From Vanrija pseudolonga (Eukaryota > Basidiomycota > Tremellomycetes > Trichosporonales > Trichosporonaceae): DNA of 64,000 nucleotides. Below the pieces are notes generated by a model. The model made no database searches. It was given only the letters and a program-made list of their open reading frames with translations, and was not told where the DNA came from. Numbering within the stretch: the stretch's first letter is position 1; each line of letters starts with the position of its first letter. Below are positions 23,492-35,237 of this stretch, one piece after another. The stretch spans positions 496,001-560,000 of the forward strand of contig NC_085849.1 in assembly GCF_020906515.1 (NCBI RefSeq), given 5' to 3'. The position numbers and the translations under genes were made by a program.

Positions 23492-23988
23492 CTCTGCTGC
23501 TGTCTCTGTCGTTAGAGCTGTGCGGGGGCAAGACTTGGTGGATGTTGTGTTGCACGAGCAGTCACTGCGCGCGCACCACAAGCAAGGCCTGCAGAACCAG
23601 CAACAGCTCGACGCCCTTCGAAATCCGTTCTGACTGCCACGTGGGTTTGATTCCGTCTGCCCAGGCAGTCAATGTGGTGACGACAGCGGGGGCGACTGCG
23701 ACGCGCCGTCCATCGATTCAAGCAGCAGCACAAGGCAATCCAGTGCAATCCAGCTCACAGTGTCGGTCAGCATCGTCTCCCTCTTGCAACAACAATCAAC
23801 TCGTCTTGCAACAGCACTCTCACTCACAAACGTGCCAGTCTAGCCCATACACAGGCTGGAGAGCGTATCTTCGTCCCTCCCTGTGAGCCGCTCAGCCTAG
23901 CGCTGATCGACAAGGTGGGTAGCGGATGTCAACATTCAACCTTCCTCCTCGCCAGATAACACGGCTGACGAGAGCAGGCTCCACCATC
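23492..23988. promoter_or_regulatory. Divergent promoter region, NUP2 and UBP2
   Basis: This region of under 500 bases serves two genes read outward. On the plus side a likely leader intron (23915-23955, GTGGGT donor, GCCAG acceptor) removes the ATG at 23926, which argues for the UBP2 start at 23989. Confidence 0.45.
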
Positions 23989-26900
23989 ATGACTGCGACC
24001 AACAATAACGAGCTGCGAAGCTCCCCACCATCACGGAGGACATCTGTGGCTGAGCAGGGCGCAGCGTCCGACTCTGGGGCCGGCCCGTCGTCCTCCAGAC
24101 GTCCGTTGCCACCTCGTCCAGCTGGCCCTCGCAGCCCAGAGCGCTCGGGATCTATCCACACGTCGTACACGGTCACCCCAGCTCCAGCTCCAACGCAGTC
24201 GCCTGCCTCTGTGGCCCCGCCTGCCCCTCTCGCTCCCGTCAGCAGCTACCCTACGCCTCTGCCAGCCCCTCCAGGAATACCAGAGCTGCCTTCCCTCCTC
24301 CCGGTTGAAGGAGCCCCTGACACGGACGTTACCGTCACTGTTGCGCCGATCGACTCGTCTCCGCTGGTTTCTTTGCATGACACCGAGCTCCCAGCGTACG
24401 AATACCGGTCTCCCGAGGCTGTTATCGAGAGCATCGATGAGCCATCGGCCTCCAACCTGCCGCCGGGGGTGCTGGCCGAGCACGTCGCCGACGATGACGA
24501 CGACGTGGACTTTGTTCACCGCGAATGGGCAGCGGGGGGCAACAATGGTGGCAACGCGCGGCTCAGCGGCATGGACGTGGACCTCGATTCTTCCACGTTC
24601 GTGCCAGCCATTCCTGAACGGCCACAGATCGGCCCCGGCGTGCTGGCTAGGCGCTGGCTGGAAGGGATCCACCCTCACCACGTTTATCAACCTATTATCA
24701 CCGAGCTCCCCAAGCCACCATTGCCCAAGACGCCATCGAGGCAGCCGACGCTCTCGGACGAAACGGCTGGATCTCCTCCGTCCGCTGGGGCTGGAGGAGC
24801 GGAGCCTCCTGCTCCCTCACCCACAGTCGCGCCGCTTACTCTCGACGACGTGTTTGCGGCCCTCCCAGGCGGCAAGGAGCACCACCACGAGTGGTACTTC
24901 TGCCCCGATTGCTGGGGATGGCTCCATGTCACCATGGGCAGCGGTGACATCCCAGGCATCCTCGATATGGAGGAATGGGAGAAGAAAGCGGAGTTTGGCA
25001 GCCAGCTCGACCGTGAGAAGTCACGGACAGGCCGACTGGCGCAGCTATCCCGACTGAAGGACATTGCGACATCGCGCTCAGTGCCGGTCAAAAACCAGCA
25101 CCACTTCCACAGCTTTTACAATCTTATCCTGCCAACCGCCGAGCGACGCATTGACCGCGTTCAACCGGAGGGGTACAAGGACGCCTTTTCGCACTTGGAT
25201 CTCAGCTACGGCGCCCCGCCCGCCGAGCTCGTTGAGTTCAAGGACTTCTCGAATAACGCGGCGCTCTGGGTCAGCTGCTCGTCGGACGCATGGGTCTTCA
25301 TCGATCAAGGCCCATTCCCAGGTCAAATCCCCGTCGGGCTGGTCCAGGAGTTCACGGCCGAGAAGAAGGAGAACCCCAATGTCGGAGTGGACAGGTACCA
25401 GAGCGTGGTGGACGCTTGGAGTTTGATCATTACGCTTCTCCAGAATCCGCTGTTTAGAGGCAACCGTGGCTGGGTCAAGCTGGAGAATAAGACATTCAGC
25501 TCCAAGATCGGGGCATCACTAAGATCGTGGGTATACTCGCAACAAGACCCTTCTGACATCAGTTCCCATCTCCTGGAGCGCGTGGGCTTTGGGTGCAAGC
25601 TGGAGGATGAAGGATACAGAGTCGGGCCGTTTGCCCAGGGCGACCTCATCACGGACGAGCATGTTGCCCAGATGAGTGCCTACATGGCCCGCACCTGGGT
25701 CGAGGTGACACTCTGGCTTCAGCATTACCAGCGCCTGAATGGTGAGTAAAGCGAGAGGATCCGGCGCTAACAATCAGGCCTTGGATTGTCGTCCGAGTGG
25801 ATCCGCAGCAAGACTCTTGGCGAAGACCTGGATCGTTTGCTTCACGTCTCCAAGCTTCCTCAAAGTAAGTAGATCCTGGAGGGACCATCCACTCACTAGC
25901 AGAATCGCTGCCGTACTCGGGAGACCTGTACCAAGCCCTCGGTACGCTTGGCGCGTCCATCCACGATGTCCCGTCGACTATCGAGGATGGCTACGACCTG
26001 CAGGTATCCGACGATGCCCAACGAACGCCATACTACCTCGGCGCGCTTGAGAGGGTAGCGAAGGCCCCAGGTCCAGGGAGCGACACGCTACAGATTCGTG
26101 TGGCGACAGAGCGGTCGATGGACCGGTACACGGATGGTGAGCAAATGATACTTGCGGTCCTGACACCACCCAGAGGACATCGACGAGGCATACAGCCTCA
26201 TCGGATGTACCCCTGAACACTGCTCAACCATCATGGTTGAGCGTGAAGAGATGCCGGTCGAGCACCTGCTGGATCTTCATCGCACTGCCATGTCGTCAGC
26301 TTCCGATAGCAGGCGCCCCGACATCAGCCGCGCGCTGTTCATCATTGGCAAAGACCGCGGCAACGACATGATGGTCCAGCTGGGCAAGAACGGCGGATCG
26401 TACCTCTCTCTCGATCAAGCGTACCGCGAGTTCAACCTCTCGCGAGACATCCCGATTGACGATGAGATGCTCATCATGACCTATGATGGCTGGATCTCGG
26501 ATAGACCATCTCGCGCGGACCACTACCGCATGGCACTGTCAATTATCGCCAATGCGCCTGGAGAAGAAAGACCAGTGCTTCAGGCATACTTGTCGGGTAA
26601 GGACATCTCCGAGTTCCAAGGCCCTGTTCGTCGAGATCTACCTGCCGGACTGAGGAACATCGGCAACACCTGCTATCTGAACTCGGTCCTCCAGTTCCTC
26701 TACACCGTCAAGCCTGTTCGCGATGCTGTCACCAACTTCGAACAGTCGTTGATCAGCATGACTGGGGACGACGAGGACTCTGCCAAGAACAAGGAGAAGC
26801 TGCTGAAGGTCCAGTCCTCTCAGCGCTTCGTGCGACACCTCAAGGACCTCTTCAATGAGATGTACACGACAGACCGCACTGCCGTCGTTCCGCAGGAAGA

Positions 26901-28761
26901 GCTAGCTCGTCTGGCTATTCTCCCCATTGACCTCGTTGGAGAGCGTGCGCCCGCGTCTGCGCCGAAGGGGCGTGTGACGATCGACTCGTTGCCGACAGTC
27001 CTGTCGCCCATTTCATCGAACGCCGCCACTGCAGCTGGCGACTCTGGACCACCGACACCGCAGTCGATTGACTACTCCCCTCCTTCGAGCCCGCCTCCTG
27101 GTGCCCGCCCACTCGTAGAGACCCCGGACAGGCGCACGTCCGTTCTGGGAAAGCGCGCTAGCCAGGACAGAGAATCGGCGTTTGGTGGCTCGGAGGAGCG
27201 TCTACGCAGGTTGACGGACGACAGGAGCGATATGATCGAGTTGGACTCACCCACCGAGGCAACTGTTAGTCCACCGGAGACCAATGAAGACGTGGAGATG
27301 GTCCCCATCTCTCGCTCAAGCACGACCGACCTGGGCATTCCCAGCGGCTTATCAACGCTTGAGCTGACCTCGCCCATGACTGAGGAGCCCCCGACGCCTC
27401 TGACGGCTCTGCCTACCCGAGCGGCAACTGGAATTGCGACACCAGAGGACTCGCCGCCTCATGTGCCAGCCCCATTGCCAGCCCCCGCCGCCGCGCCGCA
27501 GCGAAAGGCCCCTCCACCGCTTCCACCCAGGCGCCCTTCCATGGCGCTTGTGGCAGCGGAGAAGTTTGGTCTGCAGCAGGACGCCGCCGAGATTCTCATC
27601 AACGTCCTTGCGCAGCTCGAATATGCCTTTGACCGTCAGTCTGATGACCAGGGCCATGAGCTGCCCAACTTGATTCAGAGGTGAGTTTGCCTTTATGGTT
27701 TGGGGACTAACTCTCGTTAGCCTCTTCTCGTCCAAGTTCCAGCAACAAATGTCGCTTGAATCGACTGATGGTTCACCTCCCCAGACGAATGAGCCCGTGG
27801 AGTCTGTCTTTGTCCACCCCATCATTGGTGTCGAGGAGGACGGCAAGGACCTGTACGACTGCCTGTCCGAGCTGTACCTCGGAGGCGCTGAGATCGAGTA
27901 CGAGGGCAAGAAGGGATTCAAGATGGACCTCATTGACGAGTTGCCACCGCTGTTGTACATCCAGATGAGGGTGAGTCGTCACCACCCTGCTCAACCTAAC
28001 TCCGCAGCGCTCGCAGTACGACCCCATCAAACGAGCACAGACCAAGACGAACACGCACATTCCGTTCGGACGCAAGCTGATCATGGACCGGTTCTTGGCG
28101 AGCGCGGACCCGGCCAAGAGGCAGCGCTCTATCACGCTTACGCGTGAGATGATGCAGATGAGGGCGAGACGCCACGAGCTCAAGAACCACAAGCCAATGG
28201 CCATTGCGGAAACGTTCCGGTTTGTGCGCGAGGCACTGTCAACCGATGCGGCCAAGGCGATTCTTGCGAGCACGGACGATTCCGCAGTCACCCCCGACCT
28301 GCTCGAAGCACTTGGTCTTGAGGCTTCGGCTGCGGACGAGGAGATTGCCAACATTGAGGCGAGACTTCCTGAGGCCAAGGAGGAGTTGGAGCGGCTGTGG
28401 GCCAACGACAACACGACCGAGTACGAGCTCGTGTCTGTGTTTGTGCACGGTGGCACTGGCACGGGAGGTCACTACTGGACATACCAGGCGGACCTGCCGC
28501 GTGATGGTGAGTGGTGATTCATTCTGACTATGGCACTGACGCCCAGGCGACAAATACTTTTACTACAGCGACGAGGTGGTCAAGGACGTTCCCGCGACCG
28601 ATGTCTTCAGCGACAAGTCGGCGCAGGGTGTCAGCCCAGCGCTGTTGTGCTATGTGCGCAAGGACCGCAGCCTGGTGGACACGTTGCACCGTGCGGCGGC
28701 TCCCGCGGAGGGGGAGGCGGTGGCGAAGGCGGCGGAGACTGCGTCGACGGGAGGTTGGTGA
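23989..28761 (+). CDS. UBP2: Ubiquitin carboxyl-terminal hydrolase, Ubp2 type
   Basis: Exons 23989-25741, 25778-25864, 25903-26136, 26174-27680, 27721-27970, 28008-28506 and 28547-28761 give 1514 residues. The enzyme is a cysteine protease that removes ubiquitin, favouring Lys63 chains in yeast, where it opposes Rsp5. The N-terminal 280 residues are Pro/Ser-rich. A conserved Ubp2 head follows with HHHEWYFCPDCWGWLHV near 300. The catalytic Cys box GNTCYLNSVLQFL places the nucleophile at Cys858. QQDAAEILINVL lies near 1160 and the His box GGHYWTYQ puts His1432 in the active site. The catalytic domain is split by a long Pro/Ser/Asp-rich insert between about 945 and 1150. An in-frame ATG at 23926 lies in a probable leader intron, so I start at 23989. 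Confidence 0.93.
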
Positions 28762-31700
28762 GGGTGAGGGAAGGGGGCCCAATTGGGGCTAGACAACATG
28801 ACTGTACACACACATACACACCACAACACCCACACATACAAGCGGAGCATGAATTGTGACAATTACAGCCATCAATTGCGAGAGAAATGGATACCGAGGA
28901 ACTAGTGGTGCGGCGAGGACCTGACTGACACGTTCTCAGCGTCACAGCGGGCAGGAACTGACTTGGCGGACGGACAAGCAGCGGCGCGATTCATTCAGAG
29001 AAAACGGAGCGCGTAACGGCAGCACGAAACGGCACGGCGCCAAGCAAGCCGATCTGATCTGATTCCCATCGCCGGCGTTGTCGTCGTGGTCGCCGCAGTC
29101 GTCGTGGTCGATTCCAAGCTGGTGCCTCGGTGACGCCGCGTCGTCGCCGTGCTGTAAGCCGTGTCGCTGTGTCGCGGCGCCGCTTCGTTTCCCCGGTGTC
29201 CGATATCGGCTGTTCCTCGTCGCTGCGGCGCGCAGAACCTGCAGCTCGGCGTGCCGCTGTTCCTCGTCGCGACGACGGCGGTGGCGGCGTCACTTGCTCT
29301 CTACGCTGGCAGCTAGCCAGCCAGCCAGCCAGCCAGGCATGAGTCTAAAAGCTGCCTCACAACCAACACCGCTGTCGACGAACGCGTCGCTACACCCGCT
29401 CGACGCGTTCCCAGCCCCAACCCCAAACTGCCACGCCACATCTGCATGCCAGATCTGCTCCACCAACCAAACCCATGCCACCCCCATGCCACGCCAGCTC
29501 GCTCCACACATGGCACGCGGCATTCGGCAAAGCATTCCACACGGCCACACGGAACGGCGAGCGAATGGCCGCGTCGACGACGACGCCTGCATTGCATGCC
29601 TCCCTCACTCGCTCTCAGCGCCGTGTCTCGCTTCTCTCGGCATCAGGTCGTGCGCGACGAGTCGCGCTCCTCTCGCCTCATCGCTCTCGGCATGGCTGGC
29701 CCGCCCCATCCATCAAGTACATACCCATCAGCTGACGCTCTCGGCAGATTAGATTGCCTGAGCGACTAAGCCTGCCAGCCTGCGCGAGCGCGCGTGTCTT
29801 TGGCCGATGGGGCTGGGGCTGGGCTGGACGACGTGGTGTACGTGTACTCACAGCACGCCGTACGCCGTGTAGTACATGGCCGCGCCGCTCGCTTCCCACG
29901 TCACGGCGTCGCCTCGCCGATTGGATACCCCGGCGACAGAGACCCGCTGGCACCAGCCCAGCTGGAGGGGAGGCACCAGCGACGCCCCCAGCTAACGCCG
30001 GGACGTGTTCGCGTCGTCGTTGTGTCGCGCATCGGGCCACCACTCCACCCCGTGAGGCATGTTCGGACGCGGCTGTCGTCTATGAAATGATGGCGGCTAG
30101 CCTCCCGGGTCTGTCTGGGCTCGACTGTCTGTCATCTGACTGATTTTTTGGCCAGCCCGGCCAACGACGCTAGTCCCCGCACTGCGCCTGACACTGCGCC
30201 TGGATATCTCATGACAAGGAGGCCAGGAGCCAGGAGCCGGCGCGTTTCATGCGACGTAACGGCGCCAGCGTGCAGTGGAGCTCACTCTGCGTCGTGGGAA
30301 CGGTGATGAAACGCCGAAACAGCCCGCGACTGGTCGAGTTCCTGGCGCGAACGCGGCTCGTTACTCCCGCGACACGGACACCGTCAGTCAGGCCGTCAGC
30401 CTCGGTCGGAGCTGTCATTGCGCTGCGCTGCCCTTGCGCCGCGCCGCCCCGCGCCGGCCGGCGCGCTCCACTCTCTCGGCGAACAGAGCCCCTGTCGACC
30501 TCCGTGGGAGCCCGCCCTGCGGTGACTACCGCGGTGCGAGCAGGAACGGGGTGGACGTTGGCGACGAGGGGCAGCAGTGCCGCCACTCCTAATGATTTAG
30601 ACGGGCTCCGAGGCACACGGCAAAGTAACGAGCACGGAGAGTACTCGCCGAGCGCATGCATGTTAATGGCCGCGGCGGCGGAAAGAGATCAGGCGTCGCA
30701 TTCAGGCTCGACTTTGTCCCCGCTGGTGTTCTGCCATGCGACGAGGTCCATCTGGACGAGTTTTCACTGGGTCAGTCTGCTTTTCGGAAACAATATGCGG
30801 GAAGAATAGTCTGTCCTGGACTGGCCTTCAGCTGCCTTGGGTCCTCTGCCTGGCGCGGAGAGTTTCGGAGGAATGTAGAGTTGCGACTCGAGGGCCACGA
30901 AACAGAGTTCCAGCGGAATGAAAGGGGCAGGTACAGTGGCAGGAACAATGTCTGTCACCCAGTAAGGAGGTGAGCAGCGCTCTTTCCCGCCCTGTCGCTG
31001 CCACTTTGTCGCGGGACGCACCAAGGTTGACAGCATTACCAAAACCAAGGTTCACCCTCGTTGTCGTCGTGGTCGTCGACGACTGGACGTACAGGTTGCT
31101 TGGCCTGTCCTCACCAGTCAGCTGGACTGCCACCGCTGACCTCTACCCGAGTAACAAGCTACGGCATGCACTCACTCGTTTCCATTGATGAAACATAGGG
31201 AAGTGACCCAGTGGCCAGAGCCACCCAGCTGCTGCCGTGACGTCGTGGCCGTCCCTGATTCAAGGGCTCAAAGGGCCATATTACTGCATGTCACGCCTCC
31301 GCCTGGCCCCTGTAGATCTTTTTTTCGCAGAGGCAGGCAAATGTCAGAGCACGCCAGCAGAGGTCGGGGAAACCGAGGCAGATCGGACACGGAGCAAAGT
31401 AGACAGCCAAGCGCTTGCTTAATGAAACCAACCTTTGCCGTGGCTGCGGACCAACGAGCACTGTCGATTGGCCAGCAGGCCAAATAAGACGTGGCGGCCC
31501 GCTAAGGCGTAAGCGTTTCGTCTGGTGGCGTAATGTGGCTTTCGAGATGCGTTAAATGCTCTCCGAGACATTGTGGCGGCGCGTGGCGAGCGTTTCGGTG
31601 CAACGCTAGCCATGTGCTGGAGCGAGCAAGCGCTGGGAGCGCTGGAGCAAGCGTCTGCGGGAACTGCTCGTGCATCTCGCCCAGTGGACCACCAGATGTC

Positions 31701-34300
31701 GGCCAATGTCGACATGTCGGGACAGCGTTACACCACCGCGACCCCCCAAATTTCATGCTGGCCAGATCCTCGTCCATGACCACACAGCTGATCTCATCGT
31801 CTCTCACGTAGCTCTGGAGGGTGAGCTTAATCGACCCGTTCCTGGTCCCAACAAAACGCAGAGAGAAAAACGAGAAAAAAAGGCCGCAGGCGTTGCAGGC
31901 GGGCAGGCAGACCTCGTTGCCGGGTATGCCCGCCCAGCCCTTGAATCGAGGTACGACACTCAATCTTGACATCCCTCTCTCGGGCTGGGCGGCTCCCACG
32001 CGCAGAGGGTGGATGTCGGCTGCCGCGGTGGCCGGCAGGACTGGGTTCGTGCGTGTGCAGTGCAGTGCTGCAGCATGGTTGCCCACCCACCCATGATGAT
32101 GACCCACTGGCCCGCATGACCTGACCCACCCACCGCTTGCTGTCGTGGCCGTTGCCGAGAGTCGTCTTGTCCGCGAGTCTCGGACGCCAGACGCCACGAG
32201 CAGTAAGCGTAAGTTGAAGCCAAGGCGTCGTCAGCTGCCAACTCATGCCATGACTTCGGTACGCTCCGGTGGGATAGATACGATCCAATCATGTCTGTCA
32301 ACTACGTGCGTCGCATACCCAGCGGGACAGAGAGGGTTGGGGTGGCGGCGGCCGCCTTGGCCGTGGGGTGCCGCAATGCCGCTGGGTGGCCGCCACGCGC
32401 GGCGGGCGTAGACCGCGCCGCCGCGGCAGCGATCCCCCTCGTTTCCAGCTATCCAGAAAATCACAGTTCGTTCCACAGTGCGACAGACACGAGTGTTTCG
32501 CCCGGCCAGCAGCTTCAGCGGCTGCAATACGGCTGACATTGCGGCAATGGCCCTGCCTGCTGCACCCGGAAACCTGTACCCGCGGAGGTCTATAGCCCAC
32601 CTTGAGCCGGCATGCCTCCTGCCCACAAATGTCTGCCCACCCCGTTTGATTACAACCGCAGTTGGTCGTCAAGGAGGCTGTTCATAATGAAATCTTCTGC
32701 CCCCGAGAAAGGGAGGACAATCTCGGTGGAGTGAGATTTGATTTGTGATTTTTTTTTTCTGAGCCCTCTCGTTGTCAAGAGCCGGTCTGGCCACTTGACG
32801 ATTCTCGGCGCTCGTTGCTCAACGCCGCCCGCCGCCGCCACCCGGGCCACCACCGCCGCCGAGGCACCCCGTCTCTCGTTCTAGATACCCTGACAAGGTC
32901 GCGTGGGATGCGACTGTTCATGACTCTAGGCCCAAGAAGCGGCTCGTAGCTCGTGGCTCGTGGCTCCCCCTGTTCGGTGTTCAGTAGCACTGGACTGGTC
33001 TCCGTCGTGGTCGGCTCGCAATGTACACGCGTGGTTGTACGACGACTCGAGTACCTGGCTCGCCACCAGAAATGGATTCGCGCAAGCGTCGACGCCTGAC
33101 GCCGCCATGCTGCTGCTGCTGCTGCGGACAGTCGGCTCGATATGTCTGATTGTAACGACGAGTCATTCAGGACCCGATTTAGATACCGTAGTTGTAGATC
33201 GATCGGGCTATCCAAGTACGTAGGCAGCCAAGGGCTTGGGCAGCGGCCAGCTGCTTGTGGTGGTGGTGGTAGTGGTGGTGCTGTACGACGACACTGTGGC
33301 TGCCGGTCATGCCATACTATGCTTAGCCTAAATGTCCGGCCAGGGGGCAGCTACGGCAGCACTGCATCTGCTGCTGGCATTTGGGACCTGGATACAGACG
33401 AAATGGGTGGTGTGGGTGTGGGTGTGGGTGAGTGCGACGTCGTTCGGCGGTCGCTCGGGGTATTGCTGTAGCGCTGTAGCGGCTGCAGGAGGAGAGAACT
33501 TGCTGTCAGCGTCTGTCGCAAGTAACAGCGGCAGTTAGGACCAACAGGTCGAAACCAGCCAGGTACGGTGCAGTCGGTAGCCGAGTAGTAACTGAAAGAT
33601 TGTCTTGACCCCCCGCGATCCCAGGGACAGAGAGAGGGGGGAAGGGGCAAGGCGGAGGGGGGGAGGGCGATGTAAAGTGCTCAGGGGCCAGATGTCAGAG
33701 CGGGCTCAAAACTTGGTAGAGAGAACTCTGGCCTGGCTGGACAGAAGCTCGCTCGCTCGGTGGGTGGCGCGGCGGAGGCGGAGGCACCAGCGGCGTTGGC
33801 AGTCAAGCGGCGACGGACACGCGAAAAGGGCTGGAGAGCAGAGGCTGAGGCATGACAATCCGGCTTACGCCCTCCTGTTCCTCTGATCTTCTGCCTGGAT
33901 ACCGTAATGCTCATGGCCTCTGCCCTAATAGGCCCTAACGCTCAACCCCTGAATAGACACGGCCTTGGCTCTGATGCCTAGAGTCCACCACAGACCATGG
34001 CAGACACGCTACCAAAGGGGGGGGGGGGGCGCAGCGCCCCCCCCCTCCCTCCTCCTCCCTCCTGCTGCCCCGCCCACGACGACGACGGCACCACTGCAGG
34101 AGCAGTGGCCAGCTGCCTGCCTGCCTACCTGCGCCAGCGGCGCGCCGCCAGCCAGCGCCAGCAACTGACCCATTTCCTCAGTTCCGATCTACCTCTCGTC
34201 GCTCCTCGTCCTCGTCCTCCTCCTTCCTTCCTCACCACCCACCACCACTTTCGCAGCGACAGATACAAGCAGCAGCAGGTTTAGCTGGCAGGTCCACCCA
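28762..34300. other. Gene-poor stretch of 5.5 kb
   Basis: No conserved protein, tRNA or spliceosomal RNA was recognised. Frames up to 230 codons exist on both strands but are Arg/Pro/Ser-rich and lack domain signatures and intron phasing. Visible low-complexity items are a (CCAG)n run near 29320, a T tract near 32750, a (CTG)n run near 33105 and a G/C palindrome near 34033. Much of the right part may be a long promoter for the CENP-B-like gene. Confidence 0.5.
34021..34045. repeat. Poly-G/poly-C palindrome
   Basis: Nine G plus CGC, a central A, then GCG plus nine C: 12-base arms that pair perfectly around one base. The G run continues leftward to 34017 (13 in all). In single-stranded form it could fold as a hairpin or a G-quadruplex. 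No gene lies here. Confidence 0.85.
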
Positions 34301-35237
34301 TTCTCTCTGCTCCTCCTCTGTCCGTTGTTCATAGATAGCATTTGGCATCTTCCCCTCCTCCCCCCCTCCCCCCTTCCTCCCCCTCTTCCTCCTCACGCTC
34401 CGCTTGACGCATCGCGTGCACGACATCCAACACCTCTTCATCTCTCATCAGCAGCACCACTCGACCTGGCTCTGGAGCCAGCACCCCCTTCCTCACCACC
34501 ACCACGTCGTCTTTATAGCAACGAGAACCCACCTTCCTCGCCCCCCTCGTCGCCGTCCCCCCTCTACCTACCCCCCCATCCCCCATCCCCCCCTCGCCTC
34601 GCGAACAATAAAATCAACGCTCAGCCTGCAACCAGTTGACCCTCCCGTTCATCGTCATTGAGACACTCGAGAGGCAATTGTGTAACCCGCTCATACAGGG
34701 TGAGTACGCCTCGAAGTCGCGCCGTCGCCGGCATGCAATTGTCCCATCCAATCTACCCTTGCTATGTGGCTTGGTCCTTCCCTCCACGCCTCTCCCGCCC
34801 GGCCACCCATTTCCCATCCATTGGCGCCTCAGCTGATGCCAGTCTCGCACCCTCCTCAGCCCAATCGTCATCGCTACCGCGCCGCTCTTGCTCGCCCAGT
34901 TGATGCTTTTGGCCACTGCTACTGGTGAGTGTCGTCATCTACGGGCCTCGTCGTCAGTGGCTTGCCTGCCCGCTGACACGCCTCTTTAGCAGGCTTTTGA
35001 CCACCATTTCTTCCCCTTCTTCCTGGTCCTCGACGATCATAACGACAGTGAGTCGTCTTTCTTTTATGGCCACGACCTCGCGCTCACCTCTTGCCCCTAG
35101 ATACACGCACCCGTCCCGACCTAACGACCCAATCCATTGTCTTTGACGACACTGTGACTCTTTTAAAGACGCTGAGCATCCCCCCTTCCCAAACGCTGCC
35201 TTCCCATTCAATTCAAACCAGTACACGACAATTCATT
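34301..35237 (+). promoter_or_regulatory. CT-rich promoter and spliced 5' leader of the CENP-B-like gene
   Basis: Positions 34190-34650 are strongly pyrimidine-rich. Three introns with good signals follow before the ATG: 34700-34859, 34925-34992 and 35048-35100, each starting GTGAGT and ending CAG or TAG. The spliced leader contains a nine-codon upstream frame (start 34903, through the second intron, stop ending 35000). The spacing implies transcription from about 34.3-34.65 kb. Confidence 0.55.

Noticed and set aside
23926-23988. An upstream in-frame ATG for UBP2
   Set aside because: It lies in a probable leader intron (GTGGGT ... GCCAG, 23915-23955), and the added residues look like non-coding sequence.
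30249-30809. A 186-codon plus-strand frame in the gene-poor stretch
   Set aside because: Random-looking composition, no domain, no intron or promoter pattern, and overlapping frames of similar length on the other strand.
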